A DNA stretch of 64,000 bases from Pseudomonadota bacterium (lineage in GTDB: Bacteria > Pseudomonadota > Alphaproteobacteria > Rhizobiales > Hyphomicrobiaceae): contig JAFECE010000007.1 in NCBI GenBank assembly GCA_018242295.1, forward strand, positions 124,001 through 188,000, given 5' to 3'. The position numbers and the translations under genes are program-made. Shown here piece by piece: positions 1-9,236 of this stretch. The notes beneath the pieces were generated by a model. It made no database searches and was not told the origin of the DNA. It was given only the letters and a program-made list of their open reading frames with translations. The first letter of the stretch is position 1; each line of letters starts with the position of its first letter.

Positions 1-323
1 GAGTGAGAACGCTGCGGCGCAAAACTTGTGATTGACGATATTCATTTGGGTTCTCCATCAGGTTCGGTTTCGGACACCGATCGTCGGTGTGTGACCTGAA
101 GATGCATCGACCGCCGCGACCAAGCAGTGAGATTTGCCACAAGATGAAAGAATTTCGAAAAAGGGGATTCTGAAAGTTGACGACGGACTCCAACATTTCG
201 CTGGCTCGACGGATCCGCCGATTGCTCGATTTACGCTTCCGGCCGTGCTAGCGTAACGCTCAAACTTGAGCGTACTGCATGCTGACGACCTGATGACTCT
301 CCAAACGCGTGGAGGCAGTCGGA
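1..323. other. Upstream non-coding region of the cyclase gene
   Basis: No convincing gene is visible on either strand. The stretch holds a 7-bp inverted repeat with a 3-nt loop at 74-90 (arms ACACCGA and TCGGTGT) and a longer palindrome at 256-273, listed separately. It presumably carries the promoter of the PAS-cyclase gene that starts at 324, but no clear -35/-10 pair can be assigned by eye. Confidence 0.5.
256..273. promoter_or_regulatory. 18-bp palindrome, candidate operator
   Basis: The arms ACGCTCAA and TTGAGCGT are perfect 8-bp inverted repeats separated by AC. The palindrome ends about 50 bp before the cyclase start at 324, where a repressor or activator could act. It is not a canonical CRP or FNR box (the half-sites point the other way), so its ligand is unknown. 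The symmetry is seen directly; the operator role is inference. Confidence 0.35.
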
Positions 324-3197
324 ATGGACGACCCAGTCAAATCAAGTGAAGAACTCCTGGAGGAGGTGGCGCGGCTTCGCGACAAGATCGCCGAACTGGA
401 AGCACGTAGCCCGACACGACAATCCGAGAGCGAACTTAAAAGCGCACAAGAGCGCTTCGAACACCTGCTCGCATCGAGCCCTGCCATCATTTACACCACG
501 CTTGCCTCCGGAACTTACGCCTGCACCTACGTGAGCGAAAACATCCGCTCGATTATGGGCTTCACACCCGATGAGATGACAACGGATGCAAAGTGCTGGC
601 CGGATCAGCTTCACCCCGACGATGCGGAACGCGTCCTGAGCGAATTGGGACCATTGATCGAACAGGGAGGCGGAACGGTCGAATACCGATTTCGGCATCG
701 GAACGGACATTACGTTTGGATCCAGGATAGCTTTAAGGTCGTCTATGATGAGACGAGCGCCTCAACCGACGCCTGGCCGAGGAACGTAACACATCCTCTT
801 GAGCTCATCGGCGCTTGGGCTGACATCACGGAGCGCAAGGAGGCCGAGCAAGCAGCCCTGCGCGCCAACGCCCAGCTTCAGGAAACCAAGCGCTCGCTCT
901 CACGTCTGATCGAAAGCTCGCCCGATGCAATCATTTCGACAGACAAAGCCGGCTGCATCGTCCTTTTTAATGAAGGAGCGGAAACACTTCTCGGCTATCG
1001 CACCGACGAGGTTGTGGGCAAAAGCCTTTCTCGCATTTACGGCGGCGAAGCTCGCGTCAACGACGTCTTGCGCGAAATGCGCAAGCGCGGCGGCACGGTA
1101 TCCGGATTTGATAGCGTTCTTTGGGCCAAGGACGGCACTTCAATTCCAGTGCTCATATCCGCTTCAATGCTCTTCGACGATGATGGTGAGCAGATCGGCA
1201 CAGTAGGCTTCGCGACCGATTTGAGGGAACGCAAGCGTTCGCAGGAAGAATTGCAGAACGCCTATGACGAATTGGAGAAGCGGGTTGAAGAGCGCACGAC
1301 GGAGCTGAATGAAGCGCGCGGCCGTCTCCAATACCTTCTCACCGTGACTCCGGGGATCATGTACACAAATCACGCGACGGACGGCTACCGATGCAGTTTC
1401 GTCAGTCGCAACATCGATCCCATCATGGGCTTCTCGGAGTGGGAAATGCTCGAGGATCCGGAATTCTGGTTGAAGCGCGTCCATCCGGAGGACACTGACC
1501 GAGTTTTTCAAGAAATGGGACCGCTTGTCGAGCAAGGCGGTGGCTCAATCGAATATCGCTTTAGGCACCGCGATGGCAACTACGTGTGGATCCAAGACAC
1601 GTTCAAGGTCGTCGAGGACGACACCGGAAAACCCCTCGAGATCGTGGGGTCGTGGGCCGACATTACCCATCGCAAGCAGGTTGAACAGGCGCTCGGCGAA
1701 CGTATGGCGTTGATGAATGACCTGCAGAACCTCGTGGCGGCAAGTCCCGCAGTCATTTACACGACGAAGGCCTCCGGAAATTTCTCCTGTACCTTCGTCA
1801 GCGAGAACCTGAAAACGACCATGGGTTATGCGCCATGGGAAATGCGTGAAGACTCGAAATTCTGGCTGAAACGGCTTCATCCCGACGACGCCGGCCGCGT
1901 ATTCGAAGAGCTGTCGAAGCTTATAGAACAAGGTGGAGGCGCTATCGAATATCGCTTCCGGCACCGGCGCGGTCACTACATCTGGATTCAAGACACGTTC
2001 ACCGCGACGAAAGACAAGGATGGCAATCCCATGGAGCTCATCGGCTCCTGGGCGGATATCAGTGACCGCAAGAAAATCGAGGTAGAGCTGAAGAGGCTTG
2101 CTGGAGAGGTCGAAGTTCGCAACCGATTTATACGCGATACCTTCGGCCGTTATCTGACGGACGAAGTCGTCACGACACTCCTCGACTCCCCAAGCGGCAT
2201 GCAGATGGGTGGCGAAAAGCGCAAAGTTACCATGCTGATGGCTGACCTGAGAGGATTCACCTCGCTTTCGGAAAGCCTGGATCCGAAGTGGGTCGTGAAC
2301 ATGCTCAATCGCTACCTGTCCAGCATGGTGACGGTCATAAAGAAATACGGTGGCACGATAGACGAATTTATCGGCGACGCCGTGTTTGTGATCTTCGGCG
2401 CACCGACGTGGCACGACGATGATGCTCAACGGGCGGCCGCGTGCGCTGTCGAAATGCAGCTCGCGATGAAGTTCGTCAACGAGCGCAATAGAGCAGATGG
2501 CCTTCCCGATATCGAAATGGGAATTGGCCTGCATACGGGCCAAGTCATTGTCGGCAATATCGGGTCCGCCGAACGACTGAAGTACGGCGTTGTCGGCAGC
2601 CACGTGAATTTAACCTCCCGCATCCAATCGCTCACGGTCGGCGGGCAGATCCTGGCGTCGGAAAGCACGCGCCGCGACGTGGGGACGATGCTCAAGATCG
2701 CGAAGCAGATGGAGGTGCGAGCAAAAGGATTCGAGCAGCCGATAACGATCTGCGAAGTCGTGGGCATTGGCGGCCCGCACAAGCTTATGCTCTATCAGTC
2801 GTACGAACCTCTTGTCGATTTGGCGGAAGCTCTTGAATTCACCTATCAGGTCCTCGAATCTGACATTCAAAACGATGACGTCTTCAGCGGACGCTTTACG
2901 AAGCTTGCCTCGAAACGGGCGGAAGCGCTCTTGGCCAAACCGGTATCGGCCCTCTGCAATCTAAAGATCCGCATTAGGAGCGGCGATAAAGGGTCTGCAG
3001 CGGGAACACTCTACGCGAAGGTTGTCGCTACGGGTCCCAGAAACGACGTCACCGTGCACTTCACGTCAATGCCTCGCGAAGTCGAAGCCGTTCTGCGAGC
3101 TCTTCGCGGAGAGCCGGAAGAATGCGAAACCACTCCGCATCCCCCAACCTCCGAGTCGAATGCGGAGACTGGCGGCATCCAACTGGGTGCCGCCTGA
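324..3197 (+). CDS. Multi-PAS class III nucleotide cyclase
   Basis: Predicted cytosolic sensor that makes a cyclic nucleotide. No signal peptide or membrane helix is visible. The 957 residues hold PAS1 (about 50-170), a divergent PAS2 (about 197-300), a coiled coil, PAS3 (about 340-450), PAS4 (about 473-585), a class III cyclase domain (about 631-810) and a C-terminal tail of unknown role. PAS1, 3 and 4 are close copies sharing IEYRFRHR-type and WIQD motifs. Both metal-binding aspartates are present (MADLRGFT and GDAVFVIFG). The position that is usually Lys in adenylate cyclases (DKFIGD) is Glu here (DEFIGD), as in guanylate cyclases, so the product could be cAMP or cGMP. ATG 324 is preferred to the GTG at 309 because GGAGG lies at 311-315. 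A CRP-like gene follows nearby and could read the product. Confidence 0.88.
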   Translation: MDDPVKSSEELLEEVARLRDKIAELEARSPTRQSESELKSAQERFEHLLASSPAIIYTTLASGTYACTYVSENIRSIMGFTPDEMTTDAKCWPDQLHPDDAERVLSELGPLIEQGGGTVEYRFRHRNGHYVWIQDSFKVVYDETSASTDAWPRNVTHPLELIGAWADITERKEAEQAALRANAQLQETKRSLSRLIESSPDAIISTDKAGCIVLFNEGAETLLGYRTDEVVGKSLSRIYGGEARVNDVLREMRKRGGTVSGFDSVLWAKDGTSIPVLISASMLFDDDGEQIGTVGFATDLRERKRSQEELQNAYDELEKRVEERTTELNEARGRLQYLLTVTPGIMYTNHATDGYRCSFVSRNIDPIMGFSEWEMLEDPEFWLKRVHPEDTDRVFQEMGPLVEQGGGSIEYRFRHRDGNYVWIQDTFKVVEDDTGKPLEIVGSWADITHRKQVEQALGERMALMNDLQNLVAASPAVIYTTKASGNFSCTFVSENLKTTMGYAPWEMREDSKFWLKRLHPDDAGRVFEELSKLIEQGGGAIEYRFRHRRGHYIWIQDTFTATKDKDGNPMELIGSWADISDRKKIEVELKRLAGEVEVRNRFIRDTFGRYLTDEVVTTLLDSPSGMQMGGEKRKVTMLMADLRGFTSLSESLDPKWVVNMLNRYLSSMVTVIKKYGGTIDEFIGDAVFVIFGAPTWHDDDAQRAAACAVEMQLAMKFVNERNRADGLPDIEMGIGLHTGQVIVGNIGSAERLKYGVVGSHVNLTSRIQSLTVGGQILASESTRRDVGTMLKIAKQMEVRAKGFEQPITICEVVGIGGPHKLMLYQSYEPLVDLAEALEFTYQVLESDIQNDDVFSGRFTKLASKRAEALLAKPVSALCNLKIRIRSGDKGSAAGTLYAKVVATGPRNDVTVHFTSMPREVEAVLRALRGEPEECETTPHPPTSESNAETGGIQLGAA

Positions 3198-3329
3198 AAA
3201 AAACTTTTCAAAGTTTCTTGCGGGTTGTGGCAAAGCCCACAGCCCGTGCTGGCAAAGACCTTCATGATCCATCCAGCATCGAAAAACGATGCAGAGCAAC
3301 ACAACCGATGGACATAAAGGAGAACTGCC

Positions 3330-3719
3330 ATGGAAAAGCTCACTACACTGCTGAAAACAACGCTTTTGACGGCCACGATTTTCACATCAGCGACGGGACT
3401 CGCACATGCCGGAAACCCCGCCAGTGGAACGGTCATGAAGCCATTACAAGGAATCACCTTCGCGGCGGGCCCGAAGCACGCTGTTGGATATTTCTATCCT
3501 AAAGACAACCGCTGCAAGCTCGTGGTGACCATTGCCGACACCCCAAACGGGACGGGCGAGACCTTCGACGTTCTTCGCCACGAAGCAAATGTTGGACCGG
3601 GCGATTTCGACCAGCTCAATCTGAACAACGGCGAGACGCTCGAATTCAACTGCGCAAATGATGCGCGGATAATGGTGATCAGGCCCGTCGAGAATATCGC
3701 TACCGGAACGGTCAAATGA
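3330..3719 (+). CDS. Small secreted protein of unknown function
   Basis: A 129-residue protein with a clear Sec signal peptide: basic start, hydrophobic stretch, cleavage after about residue 27 (GLAHA). The mature part is about 100 residues with two cysteines (RCKL and FNCAND) that could form a disulfide. It looks like a small periplasmic beta domain. AAAGGAGA at 3316-3323 sets the ATG. It lies between the cyclase and the CRP-like regulator on the same strand, 132 bp and 60 bp away, so it may share their regulation. I do not recognise the family. Confidence 0.75.
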   Translation: MEKLTTLLKTTLLTATIFTSATGLAHAGNPASGTVMKPLQGITFAAGPKHAVGYFYPKDNRCKLVVTIADTPNGTGETFDVLRHEANVGPGDFDQLNLNNGETLEFNCANDARIMVIRPVENIATGTVK

Positions 3720-3779
3720 CGCAACTTCCTCGACACTTGCCAACGTGAGTTTCAGCTCCACGAGGTAGGAAGACGTGAG

Positions 3780-4484
3780 ATGAAACAAGCTACTTCGACC
3801 TCATCCATACCTTCGTTCGCAAAGATCGAGCCGTTCCGCGCCTTGACTGCGGAGGCAGTCGAACGCGTGCAACAGCAATGCAACTGGAGGCATTACGAGG
3901 TAGGCGAGCTGATCCTCGACTATCTCGATAAATCGGATGAGGTCTTCTTCATCACAGAAGGCGAAGTTCGAGTGAGCATCTATTCGGTCGACGGCAAGGC
4001 AATCACATTCAGTGATCTCAAAGCAGGCGACATGTTCGGCGAGATCTCCGCTATCGATCGCGGACTGCGGTCGGCAAGCATTGAGGCCCGGTCGCGATGC
4101 TGCATTGTCTCGATGACCGCCGTCACCTTCGTCTCATTGTTGAAGACGGAGCCTGAACTGGCATTCGAAATGCTGCTGCGCCTGGCACGAAAGATCAGGG
4201 AGCTGACCAACCGCGTTTATGAATTCAGCAGCCTGGACGTCGCCAATCGGACCCGGGCGGAACTTTTACGCCTCGCACGGCTAGGTACACGTCAGGGTCA
4301 GCGCGCAAAGATCGAACCCGCCCCCACCCATGCTGAGATTGCAAGCCGCATAAGTACGCATCGCGAAGCCGTGACGCGCGAATTGAACCGTCTTTCCAGG
4401 CTTGGTCTTGTCGAGCGTCGAGGCACACTCCTGATCGTGAACGACATCGAAAGATTGGAGGAAATGGTCGAGGACTTAAGTTAG
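3780..4484 (+). CDS. Crp/Fnr family transcription regulator
   Basis: A 234-residue cytosolic regulator with an N-terminal cyclic-nucleotide-binding domain (about 15-135) and a C-terminal winged helix (about 155-225). The phosphate-binding cassette is preserved: G87-E88 in MFGEIS, then R97-S98 in LRSAS, the residues that hold cAMP in CRP. There are no FNR-type N-terminal cysteines, so oxygen sensing through an iron-sulfur cluster is unlikely. The recognition helix lies in ISTHREAVTREL. The gene follows the PAS-cyclase and a small secreted protein on the same strand, so it may be that cyclase's effector (inference). AGGTAGGAAG-type ribosome binding sequence precedes the ATG. Confidence 0.9.
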   Translation: MKQATSTSSIPSFAKIEPFRALTAEAVERVQQQCNWRHYEVGELILDYLDKSDEVFFITEGEVRVSIYSVDGKAITFSDLKAGDMFGEISAIDRGLRSASIEARSRCCIVSMTAVTFVSLLKTEPELAFEMLLRLARKIRELTNRVYEFSSLDVANRTRAELLRLARLGTRQGQRAKIEPAPTHAEIASRISTHREAVTRELNRLSRLGLVERRGTLLIVNDIERLEEMVEDLS

Positions 4485-4675
4485 ACTGTCCATCACATCC
4501 GCTTCCTTATAGGAGCGATCGTGCGCGAGGGCCGAAGCTGAAGTAACGAGGCTACCTACCTTCGCCGCTACTCAGTTCCTGCGCCGGTAAGCCCAACTTG
4601 GTGTCAGAAGACGTCCAAAAAAACGATAGATCAGAAGCAAGTTCCTGGGTGATCGACACCAGGCGCATGCGCCGA

Positions 4676-7075
4676 TCAAAGCTTCGTTCTAAAGCCCACG
4701 TAAAATGTGCGACCGGCCTCCGGAAACCCGTACGCCGTTTGATAATTTTCATCGAGAAGGTTCTCGACGCGGCCGAAAACCTGTGCAGCACCGCCTCGGG
4801 AAATATCCTGCGTCACCCCAACATTGACGAGGTTGTAGTTATCGAGCGCCAGGGTAGAGAGTTCATCTCGCGAGATCGCAACGCTTCCCGCCACATACTG
4901 GTAGTCCGCACTCAGGACCGTGCCAGACAGCACACGATAGTCGACGCTGGCTGTCACCGTATGTTCGGGCTCGAACTGAACCGCACTGGTTCCACCGGAT
5001 GTCGGAGCAAGATTTTCAGAATGAAGGTAAGTATAGCCGAATTGAAGCCCGAGCTTTTCAATGGGGCGATACGTTAGCGTGGTCTCCACTCCCTCAAATC
5101 GCAACAAATCCTTGTTCTCGAAAAGCTGTGTGACGCGATCCTTGGAGATGAAGTTCTTGGCATCGATACGGAACGCCGTGACGCTCCAGAACGCGTTGAT
5201 GCCGCGCATCTGGTGGTCCAGCCCGATTTCGTAATTTTGTGTGACCTCGGTCTTGAGTGACGCATCGCCCTCATCCGTACCGTAAAGATTTCGGAGCGTT
5301 GGAAAACGAATCTTGCGGGCGACAGAGCCACGAAGCGCCGTATCATCAGTTACCGCAAATCGAAGCCCAGCAAGATACGTGTAATCACCGTCGGAGGTGT
5401 CCTCGCGATTTTGCTCGGCCCAGCCTCCGCCGACAACAGCGGACAGGCGACGGGTAATTTGCGTTTCATACTCGACGGCAGCCGAGAAAACATCGAGGCT
5501 CTTATCATTTGCTATGGTGTTGCGAACATTGCTGCAGCTAGCCGTTGCGACGCCGTTTGCGACTGTAATGCCGTTACCGCTGCCGCCACCGCCGCCGGTT
5601 CCTCCTCCGCCGCCGGTTCCGCCACCCGTGCCGCTTCCGCTGCCGGCCAAAGTTCCGCCCCGACTGGTGCAAGCAGCTAGGAGCTTGGCCTGGCAAGTCG
5701 CGTTGCACTGCGTTTGGCTGGACCCCGGTGCCGTCACCTGGATTGATTTGCGACTAAAGCCTTCCGAATTCCAATCTTCCCGATGTCCATCTAATGCGAG
5801 GGTTACGAGATTGTTCGCGTCCATGCGATAGGCGAGCTGCGCACCTCCGCCAAAAATGCGCGTGGAGGCATCCTCGTGGCTTGCCCCGTTCAGCAGCTGA
5901 CTATTGTAGTTGGCGTTGTCATAGCGGTTCGTGAGTTCATCAAGGTTATTATAGTACGCCATGGGCCGGAGCGTGAGGCCGTGGCCCAGCTTGATCAAAC
6001 CTGATGTTTGCAAGCTCAGGCTATCATAGTCATCAACGCGTTCGAACCTGAGGCCGGTCGAAAACGGATCGCAGGGCCCATTCGTTGCTTGGTTCTGGCA
6101 GACGCCAGCGTTGTTGAAGCTATTGAAGGTCGTCGGTGGTTTCCCGTACTCGCCTGAGCGATTGCTGACGCTGAACCCCCAGCTGAAGGCGTCCGTCGGC
6201 GTCCACTGCGTATTCGCATAATAGGACCTATCCTCCCGATCGCTGTTGACGCGCTTGTCGCCGGGCTGAAGCTTCGTAAAGCTGAAGTCATCCGAGAGGC
6301 GATAGAAGTCCTGGTTATATATCGACGCGCTGGCGAAGCTCTTGACGGTACTTGACCCGTAGCTGGCAGTAACGCGCCCTTCCTTCTCCTTACCAAAGCC
6401 GAAGCTGGCCTCCGTGGTCGCATGCAAACCCGGCCCAGCGCTTTTGGTGATGATATCGATGACGGCCCCATTACCGCCGGGCCCGTACAGAACGGAGCTC
6501 GCACCACGCGTGATTTTTATTCTCGCGATGTTATCGACTGGAATTGCCCGCGGATCGAATTGGCCGTCATAGGTGGCATTTTGGGGCACGCCATCGATCA
6601 AAAGCGTGATATTGCGCGTCCGGAAACCGCGAACGTTGATGCGGGGTACGCCGTCACCGCCATTCACGATGGCAACACCCGGCACCAGGCGAATGGCTTC
6701 ATCAAGCGTGCTTGCGCCAGACCTCTCGATCTGAGCCGCAGTAACTTCATCGACAGTCGTGATCTGTTCAACGATGCGGTCCGACTGCACGCGGCCGCTG
6801 CTTACGCCTTCATATGCAGGCACCGGCGTGCTCGAACCAGCGGTCGCGCTGCTTCCAGAGCTTGGTCCCGCGGTCGCACTTGCCGCCTCCGTAGCCGACG
6901 GCGAGTTGACCACTTGCTTGGAGTCGCTTTGGGCGGATTTCGATACCGGATGGCTGGATCCGGACGTCGTCACAACCTCTGGGAGGTTATATTCGGGGTC
7001 CGCTGCTGCACCTTGTGACGTTGCAGCGATGAGACCGACTGAAGCGAAGAGAATTCCAAAGCGATGAAAGCGCAC
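4676..7075 (-). CDS. TonB-dependent outer-membrane receptor
   Basis: A 799-residue receptor with signal peptide (cleavage near residue 25), a Ser/Ala-rich linker (about 40-85), a plug domain (about 105-215, with LDEAIRLVPGV and GGNGAVIDIITK) and a C-terminal beta barrel ending in YVGFRTKL. It should import a metal chelate or cofactor driven by TonB; the substrate cannot be read from sequence. A glycine tract (about residues 475-500) sits in a predicted surface loop flanked by several cysteines, and its DNA is a tandem repeat. Translation probably starts at a GTG. It is divergent from a TupA-like binding protein gene that starts at 7234, and the CRP-like gene converges on it. Confidence 0.92.
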   Translation of the reverse strand: MRFHRFGILFASVGLIAATSQGAAADPEYNLPEVVTTSGSSHPVSKSAQSDSKQVVNSPSATEAASATAGPSSGSSATAGSSTPVPAYEGVSSGRVQSDRIVEQITTVDEVTAAQIERSGASTLDEAIRLVPGVAIVNGGDGVPRINVRGFRTRNITLLIDGVPQNATYDGQFDPRAIPVDNIARIKITRGASSVLYGPGGNGAVIDIITKSAGPGLHATTEASFGFGKEKEGRVTASYGSSTVKSFASASIYNQDFYRLSDDFSFTKLQPGDKRVNSDREDRSYYANTQWTPTDAFSWGFSVSNRSGEYGKPPTTFNSFNNAGVCQNQATNGPCDPFSTGLRFERVDDYDSLSLQTSGLIKLGHGLTLRPMAYYNNLDELTNRYDNANYNSQLLNGASHEDASTRIFGGGAQLAYRMDANNLVTLALDGHREDWNSEGFSRKSIQVTAPGSSQTQCNATCQAKLLAACTSRGGTLAGSGSGTGGGTGGGGGTGGGGGSGNGITVANGVATASCSNVRNTIANDKSLDVFSAAVEYETQITRRLSAVVGGGWAEQNREDTSDGDYTYLAGLRFAVTDDTALRGSVARKIRFPTLRNLYGTDEGDASLKTEVTQNYEIGLDHQMRGINAFWSVTAFRIDAKNFISKDRVTQLFENKDLLRFEGVETTLTYRPIEKLGLQFGYTYLHSENLAPTSGGTSAVQFEPEHTVTASVDYRVLSGTVLSADYQYVAGSVAISRDELSTLALDNYNLVNVGVTQDISRGGAAQVFGRVENLLDENYQTAYGFPEAGRTFYVGFRTKL

Positions 7076-7233
7076 GATCCAACTCGACGAGCTATTTTTT
7101 TATTTATAGCCGATCGTATACATCGCTTATCCTGATGGGCAACACCGCTGTTACGGTCTTGGACAATATGTTGCTGATCAGTAACGCACTCGCTACACGC
7201 GCGGGCATGGATTGAATGGAGCAACTCATATCG

Positions 7234-8094
7234 ATGAAGACTTTTCTTTTGTGGTGTGCCATCGGCTTCGCTGTGATGCAGCTTAGCCCGCTAGCATCGG
7301 CGGACACGCCAGCAGCACGCACGAACAAGCCCATTCGCCTCGCCATTGTCTTCGCGCCGGTCTTGAGTGGCCTGATCAATGATCTCATTGACGACTTCAG
7401 GAAGGCGAGTGGACTCGAGGTCGAGACCGTCTCCGGTATGGACATCTATGAGCGCGCGCGAGCGGGCGACGCCGATATTGTCATTTCCCACTGCGGGTTC
7501 GGTGAGGTTGAGCGTTTCATCAAGGATGGATACGGCCGCTGGCCGCGGCTCGTGTTCGCAAATCAAATGGTCCTGATCGGCCCCCCAACTGACCCGGCCC
7601 ACATTCAAAATGCGAAAAGCGCGACCGAAGCGTTTCGGCGGCTCGCAGAGACGAAATCGACATTCATTCCGAATGGCCTGCCCGTCGTCATGAATCTCAC
7701 GGACTATCTATGGGAAGGCGCAGGACGACCCGACAAGGAAGGCTGGTATCTGAATTCGACAGAATCCAAAGGCCGTGCCGTAAAGCTGGCCGAGGAAAAA
7801 GGCGGCTATGTCATTTGGGGCGCGGAGCCGTTTCTTCAATTCGTCCAAAAACACGACACGAAAATGCAGATCCTGTTTGCAAGTGATCCCATCTTGCAGC
7901 GCGTTATGTGTTCGGTCGTCGTCGATCCCGGCAAAGTCCCCGGCGCAAATGCAGAAAGCGCGACGGCGTTTGAGAAGTATCTACTATCGCCCCGGGCACA
8001 AGCGCGCGTGGCAGCATTTCGGACGCCGGCAGCGAGCAACCTCCAGCTCTGGTGGCCGGCAGCGCTCCACAACGACAATGGTGCGATTCAATAG
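7234..8094 (+). CDS. TupA-like periplasmic substrate-binding protein (copy 1)
   Basis: Predicted periplasmic solute-binding protein of 286 residues with a Sec signal peptide ending near ASA. It matches the tungstate-binding TupA group through GDADIVISH, a DGYG segment, a PTDPA-type motif and a C-terminal LQLWWPA. The N-terminal threonine-rich oxyanion motif of TupA is absent (FAPVLSGL instead), so the ligand probably differs. It is a paralogue of the protein encoded at 8132-9049, which converges on it. No ABC permease or ATPase is nearby. ATG 7234 is preferred to 7216 because it gives a compact signal peptide, with GGAG at 7218-7221. It is divergent from the first TonB receptor. Confidence 0.85.
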   Translation: MKTFLLWCAIGFAVMQLSPLASADTPAARTNKPIRLAIVFAPVLSGLINDLIDDFRKASGLEVETVSGMDIYERARAGDADIVISHCGFGEVERFIKDGYGRWPRLVFANQMVLIGPPTDPAHIQNAKSATEAFRRLAETKSTFIPNGLPVVMNLTDYLWEGAGRPDKEGWYLNSTESKGRAVKLAEEKGGYVIWGAEPFLQFVQKHDTKMQILFASDPILQRVMCSVVVDPGKVPGANAESATAFEKYLLSPRAQARVAAFRTPAASNLQLWWPAALHNDNGAIQ

Positions 8095-8131
8095 TCAGAG
8101 TTCTCGTTTGAAGGTGGACGAAATCCCGTCC

Positions 8132-9049
8132 TTATTCGTCGTGCCCCTCGCTCGCATTGTTCCGGGCGGCCGGCCACCAGAGCTGGAGGTCGCTACCGGG
8201 TGAGCGGAACGCTGCGATCTTGGCCTGTGTTTCGGGCTCGAGTAGATAACTCACAAACTGCTCGGCGCCTTCCGCGTTGACACCCTCAACCTTGTCCGGC
8301 TTCACGACAATTGCTGCCATCACGCGCTGAAGAAGGGGGTCGGCTGAAACAAGTATCTCCAGTTGGGAATTGTGCTTCTCTTTGAAACGTAGAAACGGAA
8401 GCGCGCCCCACATCACATAAGCTTGCTTCTCTTCCGCGAGCGTGACCGCGCGCCCCTTGCTCTCGTCCGTCGCAATCAGCCAGCCGTCCTTGCTTGGCCG
8501 TCCTGCCTCCTGCCAGACGAGGTCAAAAATATACTGCATCCCTGGAATTGCGTTTGCGACGAAGGGCGCGCGTGCATCCGCGATGCGACGCAGTGCTTCC
8601 GAGGCGCTCGTTAGTCCGGCGATTTTAGCGGGATCGCTTTTCGGACCTGCGATAACCGCTTGATTTGAGAAAACCATGCGGGGCCACGTGCCGTATCCGT
8701 CAAGGACGAAGCGTGCGACTTCGCTCTTGCCGTAATGGGAAATAACGAGGTCGGCTTGCCCTGCACGTGCGCGCTCGTAGACGTCACTGCCGCCATAGAT
8801 CTCGACGTGAATTCCATGCTTGGCGAAAAAATCGGCCGCCAGAGCTTCCATCAACCCGCTGAACTGGGGCGTATTCACAACCGCGACGCGCACAGGTTTC
8901 GTTTCCGCTGCCTGCGCTCCCATGGGCGCAGTAAGAACAAGAAGAACCGCAAGGCATGTCTCGCTCGCGGAACTGCGGAACCGTTTCGCAAATGAGCGTA
9001 TGCCCTTAGCGAGAAGGCAGAGACGCAACACAAATGTTTCGGCGATCAT
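8132..9049 (-). CDS. TupA-like periplasmic substrate-binding protein (copy 2)
   Basis: A 305-residue paralogue of the 7234-8094 protein, sharing the YERARAG, DGYG and LQLWWPA blocks. The N-terminus is long: about 30 residues precede the hydrophobic core, and cleavage is expected after GAQAA. As in copy 1, the TupA threonine-rich ligand motif is missing. It lies downstream of the second TonB receptor on the same strand, about 190 bp away with a hairpin between them. Together with the receptors it suggests periplasmic handling of an imported chelate. No transporter membrane component is visible in the window. Confidence 0.85.
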   Translation of the reverse strand: MIAETFVLRLCLLAKGIRSFAKRFRSSASETCLAVLLVLTAPMGAQAAETKPVRVAVVNTPQFSGLMEALAADFFAKHGIHVEIYGGSDVYERARAGQADLVISHYGKSEVARFVLDGYGTWPRMVFSNQAVIAGPKSDPAKIAGLTSASEALRRIADARAPFVANAIPGMQYIFDLVWQEAGRPSKDGWLIATDESKGRAVTLAEEKQAYVMWGALPFLRFKEKHNSQLEILVSADPLLQRVMAAIVVKPDKVEGVNAEGAEQFVSYLLEPETQAKIAAFRSPGSDLQLWWPAARNNASEGHDE

Positions 9050-9137
9050 TCGAATTCATGCTCCCAAGCGAACAACGACATCGTTAGCTCAACTTAGGGA
9101 TTTCGCACAACGATCAGCTAAGGCGGCACATTCGCGC

Positions 9138-9168
9138 GAAGGCTCGACCTCGCTTTGATCGAGCCTTC
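9138..9168. terminator. Stem-loop downstream of the siderophore receptor gene
   Basis: A perfect 10-bp inverted repeat (GAAGGCTCGA / TCGAGCCTTC) with an 11-nt loop. It lies 70-100 bp after the receptor stop and before the binding-protein start. There is no T-run on either side, so it may be an mRNA-stabilising or attenuating hairpin rather than an intrinsic terminator. Confidence 0.45.
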
Positions 9169-9236
9169 GAGGAAGCCGACGCGGCGTTACAAAAATTAAT
9201 TCAGCCGCACATTGACGGAGCCGCCGAAAATGCAGC

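Noticed and set aside
1545..2603. 352-residue frame antisense to the cyclase
   Set aside because: No domain, no ribosome binding site, and it lies fully within the PAS/cyclase gene.
5397..5831. Proline-rich frame in the receptor gene
   Set aside because: Its proline run is merely the complement of the glycine repeat of the TonB receptor.
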